A program made the position numbers and the translations under genes. Positions 17,780 to 27,220 of a stretch of 64,000 nucleotides of DNA are shown here, piece by piece (position 1 is the first letter of the stretch; each line of letters begins with the position of its first letter). The notes beneath the pieces are model-generated. The model was not told where the DNA came from. It did no database searches and worked only from the letters and a program-made list of their open reading frames with translations. Source of the DNA: Pedobacter suwonensis (lineage in GTDB: Bacteria > Bacteroidota > Bacteroidia > Sphingobacteriales > Sphingobacteriaceae); contig NZ_FOJM01000009.1 in NCBI RefSeq assembly GCF_900111825.1, positions 186,001-250,000 of the forward strand, given 5' to 3'.

Positions 17780-20698
17780 TTATGGCATTTTCTGTCGTGC
17801 TATTTCAATCAAAAACTCATACAGATTGGTTTCAGGCTTCAGCTGAAGTTTTTTCCGAAGGCGATAACGGCCTACTTCAATCGCTTTAATCGTTACGTTC
17901 ATCAGTTGGGCCATTTCTTTTGAAGAAAGGTTCATAGACAGATAGGCACAGAACTTCAGGTCATTCTGGCTCAGGTCTGGATAAAGATCTTTTAGTCGGG
18001 TAAAGAATTCGGTATTTACATGATTGAAGTGTACACTCATGTGATCCAGTTCCTGGTCTTTTTTCTCTACATCCTTAATCAGCCTGATCAGGTGCCTGAA
18101 ACTTGGCGAACTCTCATTAAGGTCGTGGTTTTTAATTACCGCAGATATCACTTCCTTAATTTTGGCCAACACCTTACCGCGTTGCACCAGGTGCATGGTC
18201 ATGGTAGAAAGCTCTTTGTTTTTATAATTTACATCGGCTTCGAGCTTTTCATTCTGCAGCCGCACAATTTCTTTTTCATTTCGATCAAGCTCCAGCTGGT
18301 GCAGGTAGCTCATGCGTTCCTGCTCTTTAATGTGTTTCGTTTTTTGCCACCTGATCATTAACCTTATGGCCATTACAACTAAAATCAGGTAAACAATCCG
18401 CATCCAAATGGTATTGTACCAGGCCGGCAGCACCACGAAAGTATAACTGACCACCTCCGATTCGTTACTGATACCCGTACTCGCCTTCACATTAAACGTA
18501 TATTTTCCGGCCGGTAAATTGGTATAATCTTTTTCACTTTTCGTACTCCAGGCAGACCATTCGCCATCAAAGCCCGTAAGCTGATAACTGAATTTAATGT
18601 TTTTATCATGCTCAAAAAGTGTAGAGGCATATTCGAAATGGATAGAATTTAAGCTGTTTACGTACTCAGGGATGTCATGCAAATCCTGCTTGGCGACAAT
18701 GCTTCCTTTATCTACAAAATAGCCGCCAAAAACCACACTATCTTTATTGCCCATTAATTTTACGGTGCCCAACACCACGTTTGGCCGGGTGATATTCTGA
18801 ATGTATTTTTTATAATTGATATGATAAGCGCCTTTGTTGGCCCCGATAAATATATTCTGACTATCGGGTGCGTATATCGATTCGAAACCACCAACCACTT
18901 TGCCATTCAGCTCGGGCAGGTATAAAATACTGAAGGGAGTTTTCCCGTTTGGCCTATGGAAATCGATAACGCCAACCTTCTTATTTGTTACAAACCAGAT
19001 ATTACCATCATTATCTTCTTTCAGATATTGAATAGGAATACCATTAAGGGCTGAGCCGAACAATTTAAAACGGATAAACTTTTTGCTTGCAGCATTGTAT
19101 TCGAAAATTCCGCTTGTGGTGGCAATAACTACCCTGTTTTTAATATGAAATACATAATTGTAAAGCTTGGTTGGTAAGCCATCCCGATCGGAGAATAAGG
19201 TGGTATGCAAAATACTTTTATGATCGGGCTTGAGTTCTATTTTATATACACCATGGTAAGGATGCGAAGCCCAGATCTGATCGGGATTATTATTATCGGC
19301 AACTATAAAACGCAGTGTTTCGTTAATACCTGCAATTTTACCACCATTTATAAAGCGGCTTCCATCATAGGTGAGTTCCTGTAATCCGGCATAAGTACCG
19401 GCTATGACCTCTCTGGTTGGATAAACATTATCTATGGTTTGGTACATCCAGGTACCGATTAAGCTATACAGCGGGGTGGCGGTATTATCTTTCACCAGCA
19501 GGGTTCCATCTTCATGCGCCATTAGCAGCTGGTTATTAATTTCATCCAATCCCCATACCTGCCCTTTACTGTTTTTTACCTCTTCGAAATTAGCTGGCGA
19601 ATAGCTTAAATCGGGCATTGCCGAATTAATTTTGGCCTGGTACAAACCGTTAGAGGTACCAATATAAATTGATTGTCCGTATTTGCGAAAGGCGTAACTG
19701 GTAATCTGTTTATTCCGATCGGGAGAAATGCTTTTTACTGCACTATTAATGGCCACGTAAGCAATCCCATCATCCAACGCCAGCCACATGTTTTTATCCT
19801 TATCCAGCAGTATACCGCGTACATTGTTGTTCTGTAAGCCCTCTTTATAGTTATATTTCTGCACCAGATTGCCGTTTTTATTCATAATATACACCCCACC
19901 AGAAGTGGTGGCTACCCCATATAAATCTGAACTGAGCTGGGTTGCAAAATAAATCCTTTCGTTTAAAAAAACCTGGTTTAAACTGCTGGTCAAAGGTTTT
20001 AGTTGATGGTTAATAAGCAAAAACAATCCTTTTTTTAACATCGAAACCAGTAAAGTATCGCCACTATAGGGCAATACAGCTGTTATACCTGATCGGTTTA
20101 AAATACTGTCCTTACAAAATGGTTTCCACATGCCGTGATCGTAAACCATGAGGCCCGAATCAGACGACTGCGAAAAGATTTTGCCTTTTGCAGTCCCCAT
20201 AAACATCCAGTTGGTATTGGTTTTATAACTTTTAATTACCCCATCTTTATAATGCAGAATAGCATGTATCGACCTAAAAAATACTTCATCCCGAACCACT
20301 GAAACACCCCAGATATCGGCCAGTTTCCGCATATTTTCGGGTAATAGGTTTAACAGCGAAGTATATTTTAAAATACCCTGTGCATTGGGATAGAAATAAC
20401 CAAACTCATCTTGTCCGCCTACATAAATGCGGTTTTTGGAATCGATCCCCACCGAACGTACGGAGGTAAAATTGGGTAATTTGAAGAGGTTCCAATAGCG
20501 GCCGTTAAAAGTTAGCAGTCCCTCATTGTTACCAAAATAAAGGATGCCATTTTTATCCTGCTCTACATCCCAGTTCTGAATGCCACCATTATACTGCTCG
20601 TTATTGTAGTTTACCACTTGCGGTATCCCTAACAGCACCTGTGCATGGGTATAATAAGCAGTTAAGAAGAATAATATAGCCGGTAAAAGTCGCTTCAT
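17780..20698 (-). CDS. Membrane sensor-regulator: Reg_prop beta-propeller, Y_Y_Y domain and LuxR-type HTH
   Basis: The 972-residue protein has a signal peptide or anchor (ending TAYYTHAQ). About 14 two-component-regulator propeller repeats follow (for example NWDVEQDKNGILYFGNNEGLL, DKDKNMWLALDDG, EDNDGNIWFVTNKKVG), then a Y_Y_Y domain (FSYQLTGFDGEW, TNLPAGKYTFNVKA). One membrane helix (WMRIVYLILVVMAIRLMI) precedes a coiled coil and a C-terminal HTH (LSQNDLKFCAYLSMNLSSKE, then IEVGRYRLRKKL). No histidine kinase or receiver domain is present, so ligand binding outside the membrane is likely passed directly to the DNA-binding end. Its position just upstream of susC points to control of that locus. 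I chose Met 20698, where the signal peptide starts. Confidence 0.88.
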   Translation of the reverse strand: MKRLLPAILFFLTAYYTHAQVLLGIPQVVNYNNEQYNGGIQNWDVEQDKNGILYFGNNEGLLTFNGRYWNLFKLPNFTSVRSVGIDSKNRIYVGGQDEFGYFYPNAQGILKYTSLLNLLPENMRKLADIWGVSVVRDEVFFRSIHAILHYKDGVIKSYKTNTNWMFMGTAKGKIFSQSSDSGLMVYDHGMWKPFCKDSILNRSGITAVLPYSGDTLLVSMLKKGLFLLINHQLKPLTSSLNQVFLNERIYFATQLSSDLYGVATTSGGVYIMNKNGNLVQKYNYKEGLQNNNVRGILLDKDKNMWLALDDGIAYVAINSAVKSISPDRNKQITSYAFRKYGQSIYIGTSNGLYQAKINSAMPDLSYSPANFEEVKNSKGQVWGLDEINNQLLMAHEDGTLLVKDNTATPLYSLIGTWMYQTIDNVYPTREVIAGTYAGLQELTYDGSRFINGGKIAGINETLRFIVADNNNPDQIWASHPYHGVYKIELKPDHKSILHTTLFSDRDGLPTKLYNYVFHIKNRVVIATTSGIFEYNAASKKFIRFKLFGSALNGIPIQYLKEDNDGNIWFVTNKKVGVIDFHRPNGKTPFSILYLPELNGKVVGGFESIYAPDSQNIFIGANKGAYHINYKKYIQNITRPNVVLGTVKLMGNKDSVVFGGYFVDKGSIVAKQDLHDIPEYVNSLNSIHFEYASTLFEHDKNIKFSYQLTGFDGEWSAWSTKSEKDYTNLPAGKYTFNVKASTGISNESEVVSYTFVVLPAWYNTIWMRIVYLILVVMAIRLMIRWQKTKHIKEQERMSYLHQLELDRNEKEIVRLQNEKLEADVNYKNKELSTMTMHLVQRGKVLAKIKEVISAVIKNHDLNESSPSFRHLIRLIKDVEKKDQELDHMSVHFNHVNTEFFTRLKDLYPDLSQNDLKFCAYLSMNLSSKEMAQLMNVTIKAIEVGRYRLRKKLQLKPETNLYEFLIEIARQKMP

Positions 20699-20780
20699 TT
20701 TGGTTAGGGAGGAGTTAAAACGCAATAATAAATATATAATTTTAATTCTGGTTAGCCGCGCTTACAATTTCAGTGGCTTA

Positions 20781-21395
20781 CGCGCGTTTCTAACGCGTGC
20801 AGAAATAGTTTAACGATTGTATCGTTTAATGCGCAGCATTTATAAAAGCATTTTTGAATATCTAACTTTTTGCTTTGGTCTTTCCTATTTAGTCTTCCTG
20901 TTATTTTGAAGCGCACTACCTGTGGTTAGTAGGTTGGGTTCGGTCCCGCTTTCACTGCAAGTCCTCACTCATACTTCGCTCCGGGCTTTCCGTTCTATCG
21001 GGGCTGGTTTATTGGAGACCGTGGCTTATTTGTGCTGAACAACATCCATGTTTGCGCGCGTTTCTAACGCGTGCAGAATAGCTTAACGATTGTATCGTTA
21101 CGCTATTACAATACACCTTGATCGCCTATTACAAATAAATTTTAAACTCAATATCCTTACCACAGATTTCTCCACTTCGTCGCACTACGGTCGAAAGGAC
21201 GAATTCAGGTTCTGGGCTTGCGCGCGTTTCTAACGCGTTCTAACGCGTGCATAATAGCTTAACGATTGAATCGTTACGCTATTACAAGACACTTTAATCA
21301 AATATTACTGATTAATTTTAACCTCAATATCATTACCATAGATTTCTCCACTTCGTTGCACTACGGTCGAAATGACGGAATTTATGTTTGGTATT
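20781..21395. repeat. Three hairpin-bearing repeats, the last two in a ~166-bp tandem duplication
   Basis: Copies at 20781-20830, 21054-21112 and 21221-21290 share two dyads: CGCGTT-TCT-AACGCG and AACGAT-TGT(or TGA)-ATCGTT. In copies 2 and 3 the second dyad extends outward with AATAGC...GCTATT. Copy 3 also has an internal 10-bp duplication (CTAACGCGTT). The blocks after copies 2 and 3 are also alike (ATTTCTCCACTTCGT...GCACTACGGTCGAAA), giving a ~166-bp tandem unit at 21054-21219 and 21220-21395. At 20945-21015 lies a copy of another decayed family (GCAAGTCCTCACTC...GGGCTTTCC...TATCGGGGC). I see no gene in the 20699-21429 gap. Confidence 0.75.
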
Positions 21396-21429
21396 CAACT
21401 TTAGTTTTCGGACTTTCCGACTAAAAAAT

Positions 21430-22089
21430 CTACTTCAACAAATGCGGTTCAACCGCTTTTCTCCAGATGGCATAACCTTTAGCATTCATATGCAGCATAT
21501 CCTCCACAAACAGTTCGGGTCTTAATTTTCCATCTTTCGTTAACATCAAAGAATAAACATTAACAAAGGTTGTATTCGCTTCTCCGGCAAGAAACTTTTT
21601 AATTAATGCGTTAGATGCTACTGCTTTCTCCTTAAATTTATCCCTGCTCGGACTTGGTTTAATCGAAATGTACACAATAGGTATAGTTGGCATTTTGGTC
21701 CTAATGGCCTGGTATAACTTGATGGTGCGGTTTAAAACGGTATCGGGTGTTACCGTTTCATTTGGCAGGTCGTTTTCGCCCACATATAGTACAATCTGTT
21801 TTGGCTGATATGGAAAAACAACATCATTTAAATAATAGGTGATATCGTTAATAACAGCACCACCAATACCACGGTTCAAAGCATTGTGTTTAGCAAAAAT
21901 CTGTGTACAATCGTCCCATTTGCGGATAGATGAACTTCCCACAAACAGCACCGGATTTACAGGTGGTTTATACATTTGATCGTACTTTTTAATTACCTGT
22001 ACATCATCCCAGAAATTGGGTTTCTTTTGGGCAAAAGCAGTAATCGTTAAAAAGGAAACTAAAAACAGGGCTAGAAATGATTTTTTCAT
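21430..22089 (-). CDS. Secreted SGNH/GDSL-type hydrolase
   Basis: The 219-residue protein has a signal peptide ending TITAFAQ and the SGNH hydrolase blocks. Block I is FVGSSSIRKW with nucleophile candidate Ser52 (GSSS in place of GDS). Block II Gly is in NRGIGGAVIND, block III Asn106 is in YVGENDL, and block V has Asp197 and His200 in EDMLHMN. Such enzymes hydrolyse esters, often removing acetyl groups from carbohydrates. It could help the nearby polysaccharide locus by de-acetylation, but it lies beyond the regulator and a 600-bp repeat region, so a link is only a guess. I chose Met 22089 because the signal peptide begins there. Confidence 0.83.
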   Translation of the reverse strand: MKKSFLALFLVSFLTITAFAQKKPNFWDDVQVIKKYDQMYKPPVNPVLFVGSSSIRKWDDCTQIFAKHNALNRGIGGAVINDITYYLNDVVFPYQPKQIVLYVGENDLPNETVTPDTVLNRTIKLYQAIRTKMPTIPIVYISIKPSPSRDKFKEKAVASNALIKKFLAGEANTTFVNVYSLMLTKDGKLRPELFVEDMLHMNAKGYAIWRKAVEPHLLK

Positions 22090-22276
22090 ATTAATAAGGA
22101 TGTAAAAGTTCACAATATAACGATATCTACATTTTTATAAACCAATCAATCAAATTTATTACGCCTAAACGATTAAACCAGATCAGATCAAACTCACAAA
22201 TAAATTACATCACAAACAATTGAAACTAAATAAATAGTTTTTATATTTAATCAACCAAATAATTAATTAACAGCTC

Positions 22277-22993
22277 ATGCAAAACTACCACTTGCTACCA
22301 GCCCTTACAGGCAAAACCTTAATCAAAAAAATCAGTGTGATTCTATTTCTTGTTGCAGGTATCTTATGCTCTTGTAAACAAAATAATAAACCAGTAGATC
22401 GTCAACCAAAACCAGGCGCAAAATTGGCCAACGATAGCGCAGTTAAAATCTATCTGAATGTTATAGGACTAAAATACCCGAAAGACTCTTTAGAAAGTGC
22501 CGTTAAACTCTACAAAACAGCTTTGGCTGAAGATCCTGAATCTAAATTGGTATTTTATAATTTCTTAAATTGCTACAATTACATGAACAATTACAATGCA
22601 TCCATTGCACTATGTTCTGCATGGCTAAAGAAAAACCCTGAGGATGTAGATGTTCAATATCAAAGATCGATGATTTACGAATTACAAGGGAAAAGTGAGC
22701 TGGCTAAATCAGGTTTTAAGGCAGTTGTTGATGAGATCGGCAAAAAACAAATTCCAAAAATTGATACATCCTTAACACCTGTACAGATTGATGAGTTATT
22801 GGTCGACGCCAGTTTATTGTACATTGCGGAGAAAGACAACAGCAAGTCTTTATCCTTAGTCAACCAATTAAAAGCAAGTTTCCCAGATAACACGAGGATT
22901 GAAGGTGTTTATAATACCATCATAAAGAATAATAGACTCGAAAGAATTAAAGAACACCTGAATTATAAAGGTAGTGGTGTGGCTTTGCGATAA
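22277..22993 (+). CDS. TPR-containing lipoprotein
   Basis: The 238-residue protein has an N-terminal hydrophobic segment ending GILCSC, a lipobox with the Cys at about residue 33. Helical repeats follow that resemble TPRs: YKTALAEDPESKLVFYNFLNCYNYMNNYNASIALCSAWLKK is split over two helices, then a pair with NPEDVDVQYQRSMIYELQGKSELAKSGF. TPR lipoproteins usually scaffold protein contacts in the periplasm or outer membrane; no partner is obvious. The signal has an unusually long 16-residue lead (MQNYHLLPAL), and no other ATG is available nearer the hydrophobic core. Flanking genes are unrelated. Confidence 0.7.
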   Translation: MQNYHLLPALTGKTLIKKISVILFLVAGILCSCKQNNKPVDRQPKPGAKLANDSAVKIYLNVIGLKYPKDSLESAVKLYKTALAEDPESKLVFYNFLNCYNYMNNYNASIALCSAWLKKNPEDVDVQYQRSMIYELQGKSELAKSGFKAVVDEIGKKQIPKIDTSLTPVQIDELLVDASLLYIAEKDNSKSLSLVNQLKASFPDNTRIEGVYNTIIKNNRLERIKEHLNYKGSGVALR

Positions 22994-23887
22994 ATCGCCT
23001 TCCCTTGGTTATCGTTCTAAGCGTAGGCCAAGGAGCTTTGCGATAAATCACTGAAAGAGTTGATGCTTGCTGGTCTTCGACTCCGCTACCATTGAAAGAA
23101 TCCACTAGTTCGGTCGCCATTCTCGCGCATGCAGGAATCTTAATGCAACTTTATAAGATTCCCAATCAAGTTGGGAATGACGATCTTTACATAGGAATCT
23201 GTCATCCTGAGCGTAGTCGAAGGATCTTTTATGTACAAAAATTTTGAAAATTAACATTTGATACGGTCTTCGACTCCGCTCAGACTGACAAAAAAATTAA
23301 ATTTATCTTCGAAAACCAGCACTGGATATTGTGAATAAACCTGATCCTATAACTATCGGATGAAATGGAAAGCCCGAAATCCCGATTCTTCATCGAGTGA
23401 GGACTTGGAATGGAAAGCAGGACTACAATCCGCCAAGATATACTGCCCTTTCATTTCCAAAAAAACAACTAAATTGGTCTATCGACGAGGTCTTCAACTC
23501 CGCTAACATCGACGTTATTTCAAAATCACTTATTAATGATCGACTTATGGAACTATGCATTTCCATCCAGCTAGGCCATACCACCAAATCTACGTTCTAC
23601 TTAAATCCGGCCTAAGAAATTTTTCGGGTTCCAATGACCAGGCCCTGCCACTGGCTTTGAAAGAAAAATTTTCAGCCGGCATTTTATTAATGGTTTTCCA
23701 TTGTTTTCATTGGTATTAATGAGCTCGGCAACGCCTCGGTTTTGTTACTTTTTGATGTCAAAAAGTAAGAGCCCTTCAGCGGCGGCGAGCCGAGGCAAGA
23801 CTGCGCCGTAGAACAAGAACACAATTGTACGTCACTCATATTGATTTTACACCATAAATTATCCTTCAGACTGACAAGCAATCAAAT
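22994..23887. repeat. 894-bp gene-free stretch of decayed repeats
   Basis: At 23200-23290 an inverted pair GTCATCCTGAGCGTAGTCGA...GGTCTTCGACTCCGCTCAGACTGAC forms a long imperfect hairpin. At 23340-23440 there is a degraded copy of the GCCCGAAATCCCGATTCTTCATCG...GCAGGACTACAA family. At 23566-23790 lies an element also found at 41671-41890 (CCATCCAGCTAGGCCA...CCGGCCTAA...AAATTTTTCGG...GAAAAATTTTCAGCCGGC). It contains a perfect 11-bp stem TTACTTTTTGA-TG-TCAAAAAGTAA at 23745-23768. Short frames on both strands here (around 23397 and 23687) are repeat sequence. Confidence 0.65.
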
Positions 23888-26041
23888 TCACCCGAAAAAA
23901 CAAGCACTAAACCGCTTAAATTCATCCGATAAAGCGGCAATGTGTGCCAACTTCTGGCTCGTAGAATGATCGTCATGATTTAAATCCCTAACATCAACAC
24001 GCGGTAGTGCATGATTTTTTAATACAGTTCCCTTATTCAGGTTACTTATAATTTGTTTCACCAGCAACGCATTGGCCTGCCCCGGTTGATGATGACCCGA
24101 AAGGTATATAGATGTGATAATGGCATTAATCTGGTAAATGATAGCCTGTACATCATAAAGTCCATTAAAATCGATGTGTTTCCGCATCGGTTCCTGGCTG
24201 GCGGAATCAATCGCTTCGCTTAAGCCAGACAAACTTAAATTGGCATTTTTTCGCGCCATACGCGATTGATTCTCATTCCGGTCAACGTGGTTTTGAATGG
24301 CCACCTCCAGGTAACGGATACTGGCTGTAACCGCATCCGTAATTTTTGCCCTTAGCTGCTGGCTATCCCAAATTGGGAACAAATAGGTGGCAAAAATGGC
24401 AATCACGCAGCCCAGTACGGTGAAGATAATCCGGTCGTGCACCAGGTGATCGAAATGACCTTGATAACTGCCCAGTGTTAAAATAACCGCAGGGGTAATA
24501 CACAGCACACTAACGGTATAATTTAAGCGGTTAAAGGCATAAAAACCAAGCAAGAAAACCACCGAAAAAGACAGCAGCACCGCCGGACTTTTCACAAAAT
24601 AGATGATGATCAGTCCGATTACCACCCCGCCCATACTTCCTTTTAAACGCTGTAAATTCCTTTTCCAGGTAATCGAAAATTTAGGTCGCGCTACAATAAC
24701 CAGCGTTAAGAAAAGCCAGTAACTGTATTTGCTCGGCTCCAACTGCCAGATGAGCAGGAAACCAAACAGGAAACAGATAGCCAACCGCAGTGAAAACCTA
24801 AAAATGGGCGATTTTAGCGTCAGGTGCTCCTTAATGGAAAAGCGATCGCCGGTAATAAAAAGGGGGTAAGAAATCTTTCCGCTCAGTTCCTGCAAGTGTT
24901 TTTCGGTGGCGCGCTCATTGCCCCTGATCATTTCAATAATCCGCACAATATCGTTCATGTTCGAAACCACCTTCAGCACAATTTTACGCTGGCTTTCGTT
25001 TAAACGTTCCATCTCCTGCAATAACACGATGCGTTGCTGCTGATATTCGATATTGGTGGCTACCTCACCTTTATAAGCCTTTGCCGAACGCACGTGCCTG
25101 CCCAACTGCTCCAGCTCTTTAGCCAGTAACCTGATCAAACTGGCAATCAGTTTTAAACTCGGGCCGGTAGCCAAAGTTTTTCGTACCAAAGCATAATCGT
25201 AATGTACCGCGTTCAACTGCTCATATAAATCAATCAGTAACCTCGCCCGCTCCAGCAACAACCGGCCTTTGGGGTTGTCGGGATTCATAGCATATTTATC
25301 GGTAAGCAGCAGGTTCCGGATCAGCTCGTGTTTCTGGTTTACCTTGATGTGCAGTTTAATGGCCTCCTTCTGTTGTGGATCAAGCGGTACATCCACATCA
25401 TAATTTTTAGCCTTTGCATTTAAAAATGAGGCACTGCTCATCAGGCATTCGAAAATAGCATGGTGCAGCGAACGGTAAGGCCGTATCAAAATCTGGATCA
25501 GGCTGATGACATAATACCACACACCACCCAGCAAAATATAACTACTAAAGTACAGCGGCCTGGCCGGATGGAGCCCCATTACAAAGGTGCATACAATCAG
25601 GGCCATGGTACCAATCAACGAGAGTTTTTGCCCATATACCGCAAACATAGAACAGCCAAAAGCCGCCATAACCACCACTGCCGCGGTAAGGTATGGATGG
25701 TACAATACGGATGAAACCACCAAGGTGGCCAGGAAAAACACGATGATACTGGATAAGGCTGTTTTCAGTTTATTCAGCCGGTTATCAGGCAGATCGGTTA
25801 AACTGATTAGCAAAGCCCCAACCCCTATTCCTTTTGCCGCTTCGGGATTGCCCAGGTAAAAAAATAAAATAATGGGTAATACCACGGTAATGGTGGTGCG
25901 CAGGGCATCAGAAAAGTACTCGCCTAAAAAGAAGTACGAAATGGTAGAGCCGATGCTGTTTTTGCCCATGAATAGGATAATGAATGCGGATAAGGTGTTA
26001 AAAGCTGCAAAGATAACAGATTTATAATGCATGCATAGCAA
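23888..26041 (-). CDS. FUSC family (YccS-like) inner-membrane protein
   Basis: The 717-residue protein has the two-halved layout of the FUSC/YccS family. About six membrane helices (residues 5-180) precede a roughly 200-residue soluble alpha-helical part (LSGKISYPLFITGDRFSIKEH near its end). A second helix set around residues 405-570 follows (SKYSYWLFLTLVIVARPKFSITWKR), including the GSMGGVVIGL glycine block after LQRLK, and the protein ends in a cytoplasmic tail. Related proteins are thought to export aromatic carboxylic acids or similar compounds; the substrate here is unknown. The start is either Met 26041 or Met 26032 (MHYKSV). It is divergent from the CBASS operon and shares the intergenic space with it. 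Confidence 0.82.
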   Translation of the reverse strand: MLCMHYKSVIFAAFNTLSAFIILFMGKNSIGSTISYFFLGEYFSDALRTTITVVLPIILFFYLGNPEAAKGIGVGALLISLTDLPDNRLNKLKTALSSIIVFFLATLVVSSVLYHPYLTAAVVVMAAFGCSMFAVYGQKLSLIGTMALIVCTFVMGLHPARPLYFSSYILLGGVWYYVISLIQILIRPYRSLHHAIFECLMSSASFLNAKAKNYDVDVPLDPQQKEAIKLHIKVNQKHELIRNLLLTDKYAMNPDNPKGRLLLERARLLIDLYEQLNAVHYDYALVRKTLATGPSLKLIASLIRLLAKELEQLGRHVRSAKAYKGEVATNIEYQQQRIVLLQEMERLNESQRKIVLKVVSNMNDIVRIIEMIRGNERATEKHLQELSGKISYPLFITGDRFSIKEHLTLKSPIFRFSLRLAICFLFGFLLIWQLEPSKYSYWLFLTLVIVARPKFSITWKRNLQRLKGSMGGVVIGLIIIYFVKSPAVLLSFSVVFLLGFYAFNRLNYTVSVLCITPAVILTLGSYQGHFDHLVHDRIIFTVLGCVIAIFATYLFPIWDSQQLRAKITDAVTASIRYLEVAIQNHVDRNENQSRMARKNANLSLSGLSEAIDSASQEPMRKHIDFNGLYDVQAIIYQINAIITSIYLSGHHQPGQANALLVKQIISNLNKGTVLKNHALPRVDVRDLNHDDHSTSQKLAHIAALSDEFKRFSACFFG

Positions 26042-26170
26042 ATACTATGCAAAACCAGATACCGATTTGTTCTTTGGACTTAGAGGAGGTAGTTGTAAGT
26101 TATAACTTAATCTTCGTGTTACTCTTATGAAATCTTACTCAACTGTATGATCTTACTAAAAATGTGTAAT

Positions 26171-26184
26171 TACGGTTTACCGTA
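26171..26184. promoter_or_regulatory. Inverted repeat upstream of the CBASS operon
   Basis: TACGGT-TT-ACCGTA is a perfect 6-2-6 dyad in otherwise AT-rich DNA, 55 bp before the CD-NTase start codon. It could be an operator. I found no exact TAnnTTTG promoter element in the 26042-26239 spacer, so the promoter itself is not placed. Confidence 0.35.
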
Positions 26185-26239
26185 TAGTTATATGTTATTT
26201 CTTTTCCATATTAGCAAATCTAATTTTCAATATTTCTTT

Positions 26240-27220
26240 ATGGCACAGACAGTAAATACAGCATTTAACGAATTCAATACCAACATTGTAAACCTTGATC
26301 CTAACAGAACGGACAGAGCAAATTCTAGTAGAGATTGGCTTTGGGAACAATTGAATAAATTGGATGACAAAGATGACTTAGATTTTCCTTTTAAATATAA
26401 AGAAAGGCATATAAAATATGGTTCCTTTGCAAGGAAAACTAAAATTAGAGAATTAGATGATGTCGATGTAATGTTTTGCCTTACTGCGAATGGCGCAACA
26501 TATCTAAAACAATATGAAAATTATATTATTAATACCCCGAATGCAGGTAATAGATTAAGGCTTTTATCAGATAATGACATTTTAAATTCAACCAAAGTTG
26601 TAAATAAGTTAAAGCTCTCACTTGCAAAAATTGAACATTATAAATCCGCCAAACTTCACAATCGAGGAGAAGCCGCAACTTTAGATCTTAATTCTTATGA
26701 ATGGGTCTTTGACATTGTTCCCTGCTTCTATACCGATACTGATTTATATTTAATTCCCGATGGAAATGGAAACTGGAAATCAACTGACCCGAGGGTAGAT
26801 CAAAAATTAGTCACTGAAGTAAATCAAAAAAATCAAGGTAGAGCCTTGCAACTTATCAGAACGCTTAAATATTGGAATAGGTACAATTCTACACATACAA
26901 TTACTTCTTACCTATTTGAACAAATAGTCATTAATTTCATAACTACATCTCAATTGGGTCAATGGTTAGATTTTGATATAAGAGATTTTTTTTATTATTT
27001 GTCAGTACACATCTACTATGCTGTAAATGATCCAAAAGGAATTCAAGGAGATTTAAATTATCTAACTTACGAACAGAAGAAAGCAATATTAGAGAAGTCA
27101 AGTTGGGCTTTTGATAAAGCAAAAGAGGCAGTTAGCGCGGAAACCCAAGAAAAAAATCAAGAAAAAGCAATTAACAAATGGCGCGAAATATTTGGCTACA
27201 ACTTCCCTAAATATGAATAA
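26240..27220 (+). CDS. CD-NTase (cGAS/DncV-like nucleotidyltransferase) of a CBASS system
   Basis: The 326-residue protein has the polymerase-beta nucleotidyltransferase signature of CD-NTases. The GS motif is in KYGSFARKTKIR (Gly61-Ser62), the two metal-binding aspartates are in DDVDVMF (Asp74, Asp76), and the third is in WVFDIVPCF (Asp158). The C-terminal helical part (IRTLKYWNRYNSTHTITSYLFEQIV) matches the alpha-helical lobe. Family knowledge: on phage infection such enzymes make a cyclic di- or trinucleotide that activates the effector encoded next to them. I chose Met 26240; the upstream 31-codon extension from 26147 is hydrophobic and unlike the family. It overlaps the effector gene by 8 bp. 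Codons are much more AT-rich than in flanking genes, which suggests transfer. The nucleotide product cannot be told. Confidence 0.88.
   Translation: MAQTVNTAFNEFNTNIVNLDPNRTDRANSSRDWLWEQLNKLDDKDDLDFPFKYKERHIKYGSFARKTKIRELDDVDVMFCLTANGATYLKQYENYIINTPNAGNRLRLLSDNDILNSTKVVNKLKLSLAKIEHYKSAKLHNRGEAATLDLNSYEWVFDIVPCFYTDTDLYLIPDGNGNWKSTDPRVDQKLVTEVNQKNQGRALQLIRTLKYWNRYNSTHTITSYLFEQIVINFITTSQLGQWLDFDIRDFFYYLSVHIYYAVNDPKGIQGDLNYLTYEQKKAILEKSSWAFDKAKEAVSAETQEKNQEKAINKWREIFGYNFPKYE

Noticed and set aside
23397..23881. Short open frames on both strands
   Set aside because: Both are made of the decayed repeat shared with 41671-41890, and the overlapping strands cannot both be coding.
26147..26239. Longer N-terminus for the CD-NTase
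   Set aside because: The 31 added residues are hydrophobic and unlike the family, and the extended frame would cover the dyad and probable promoter region.
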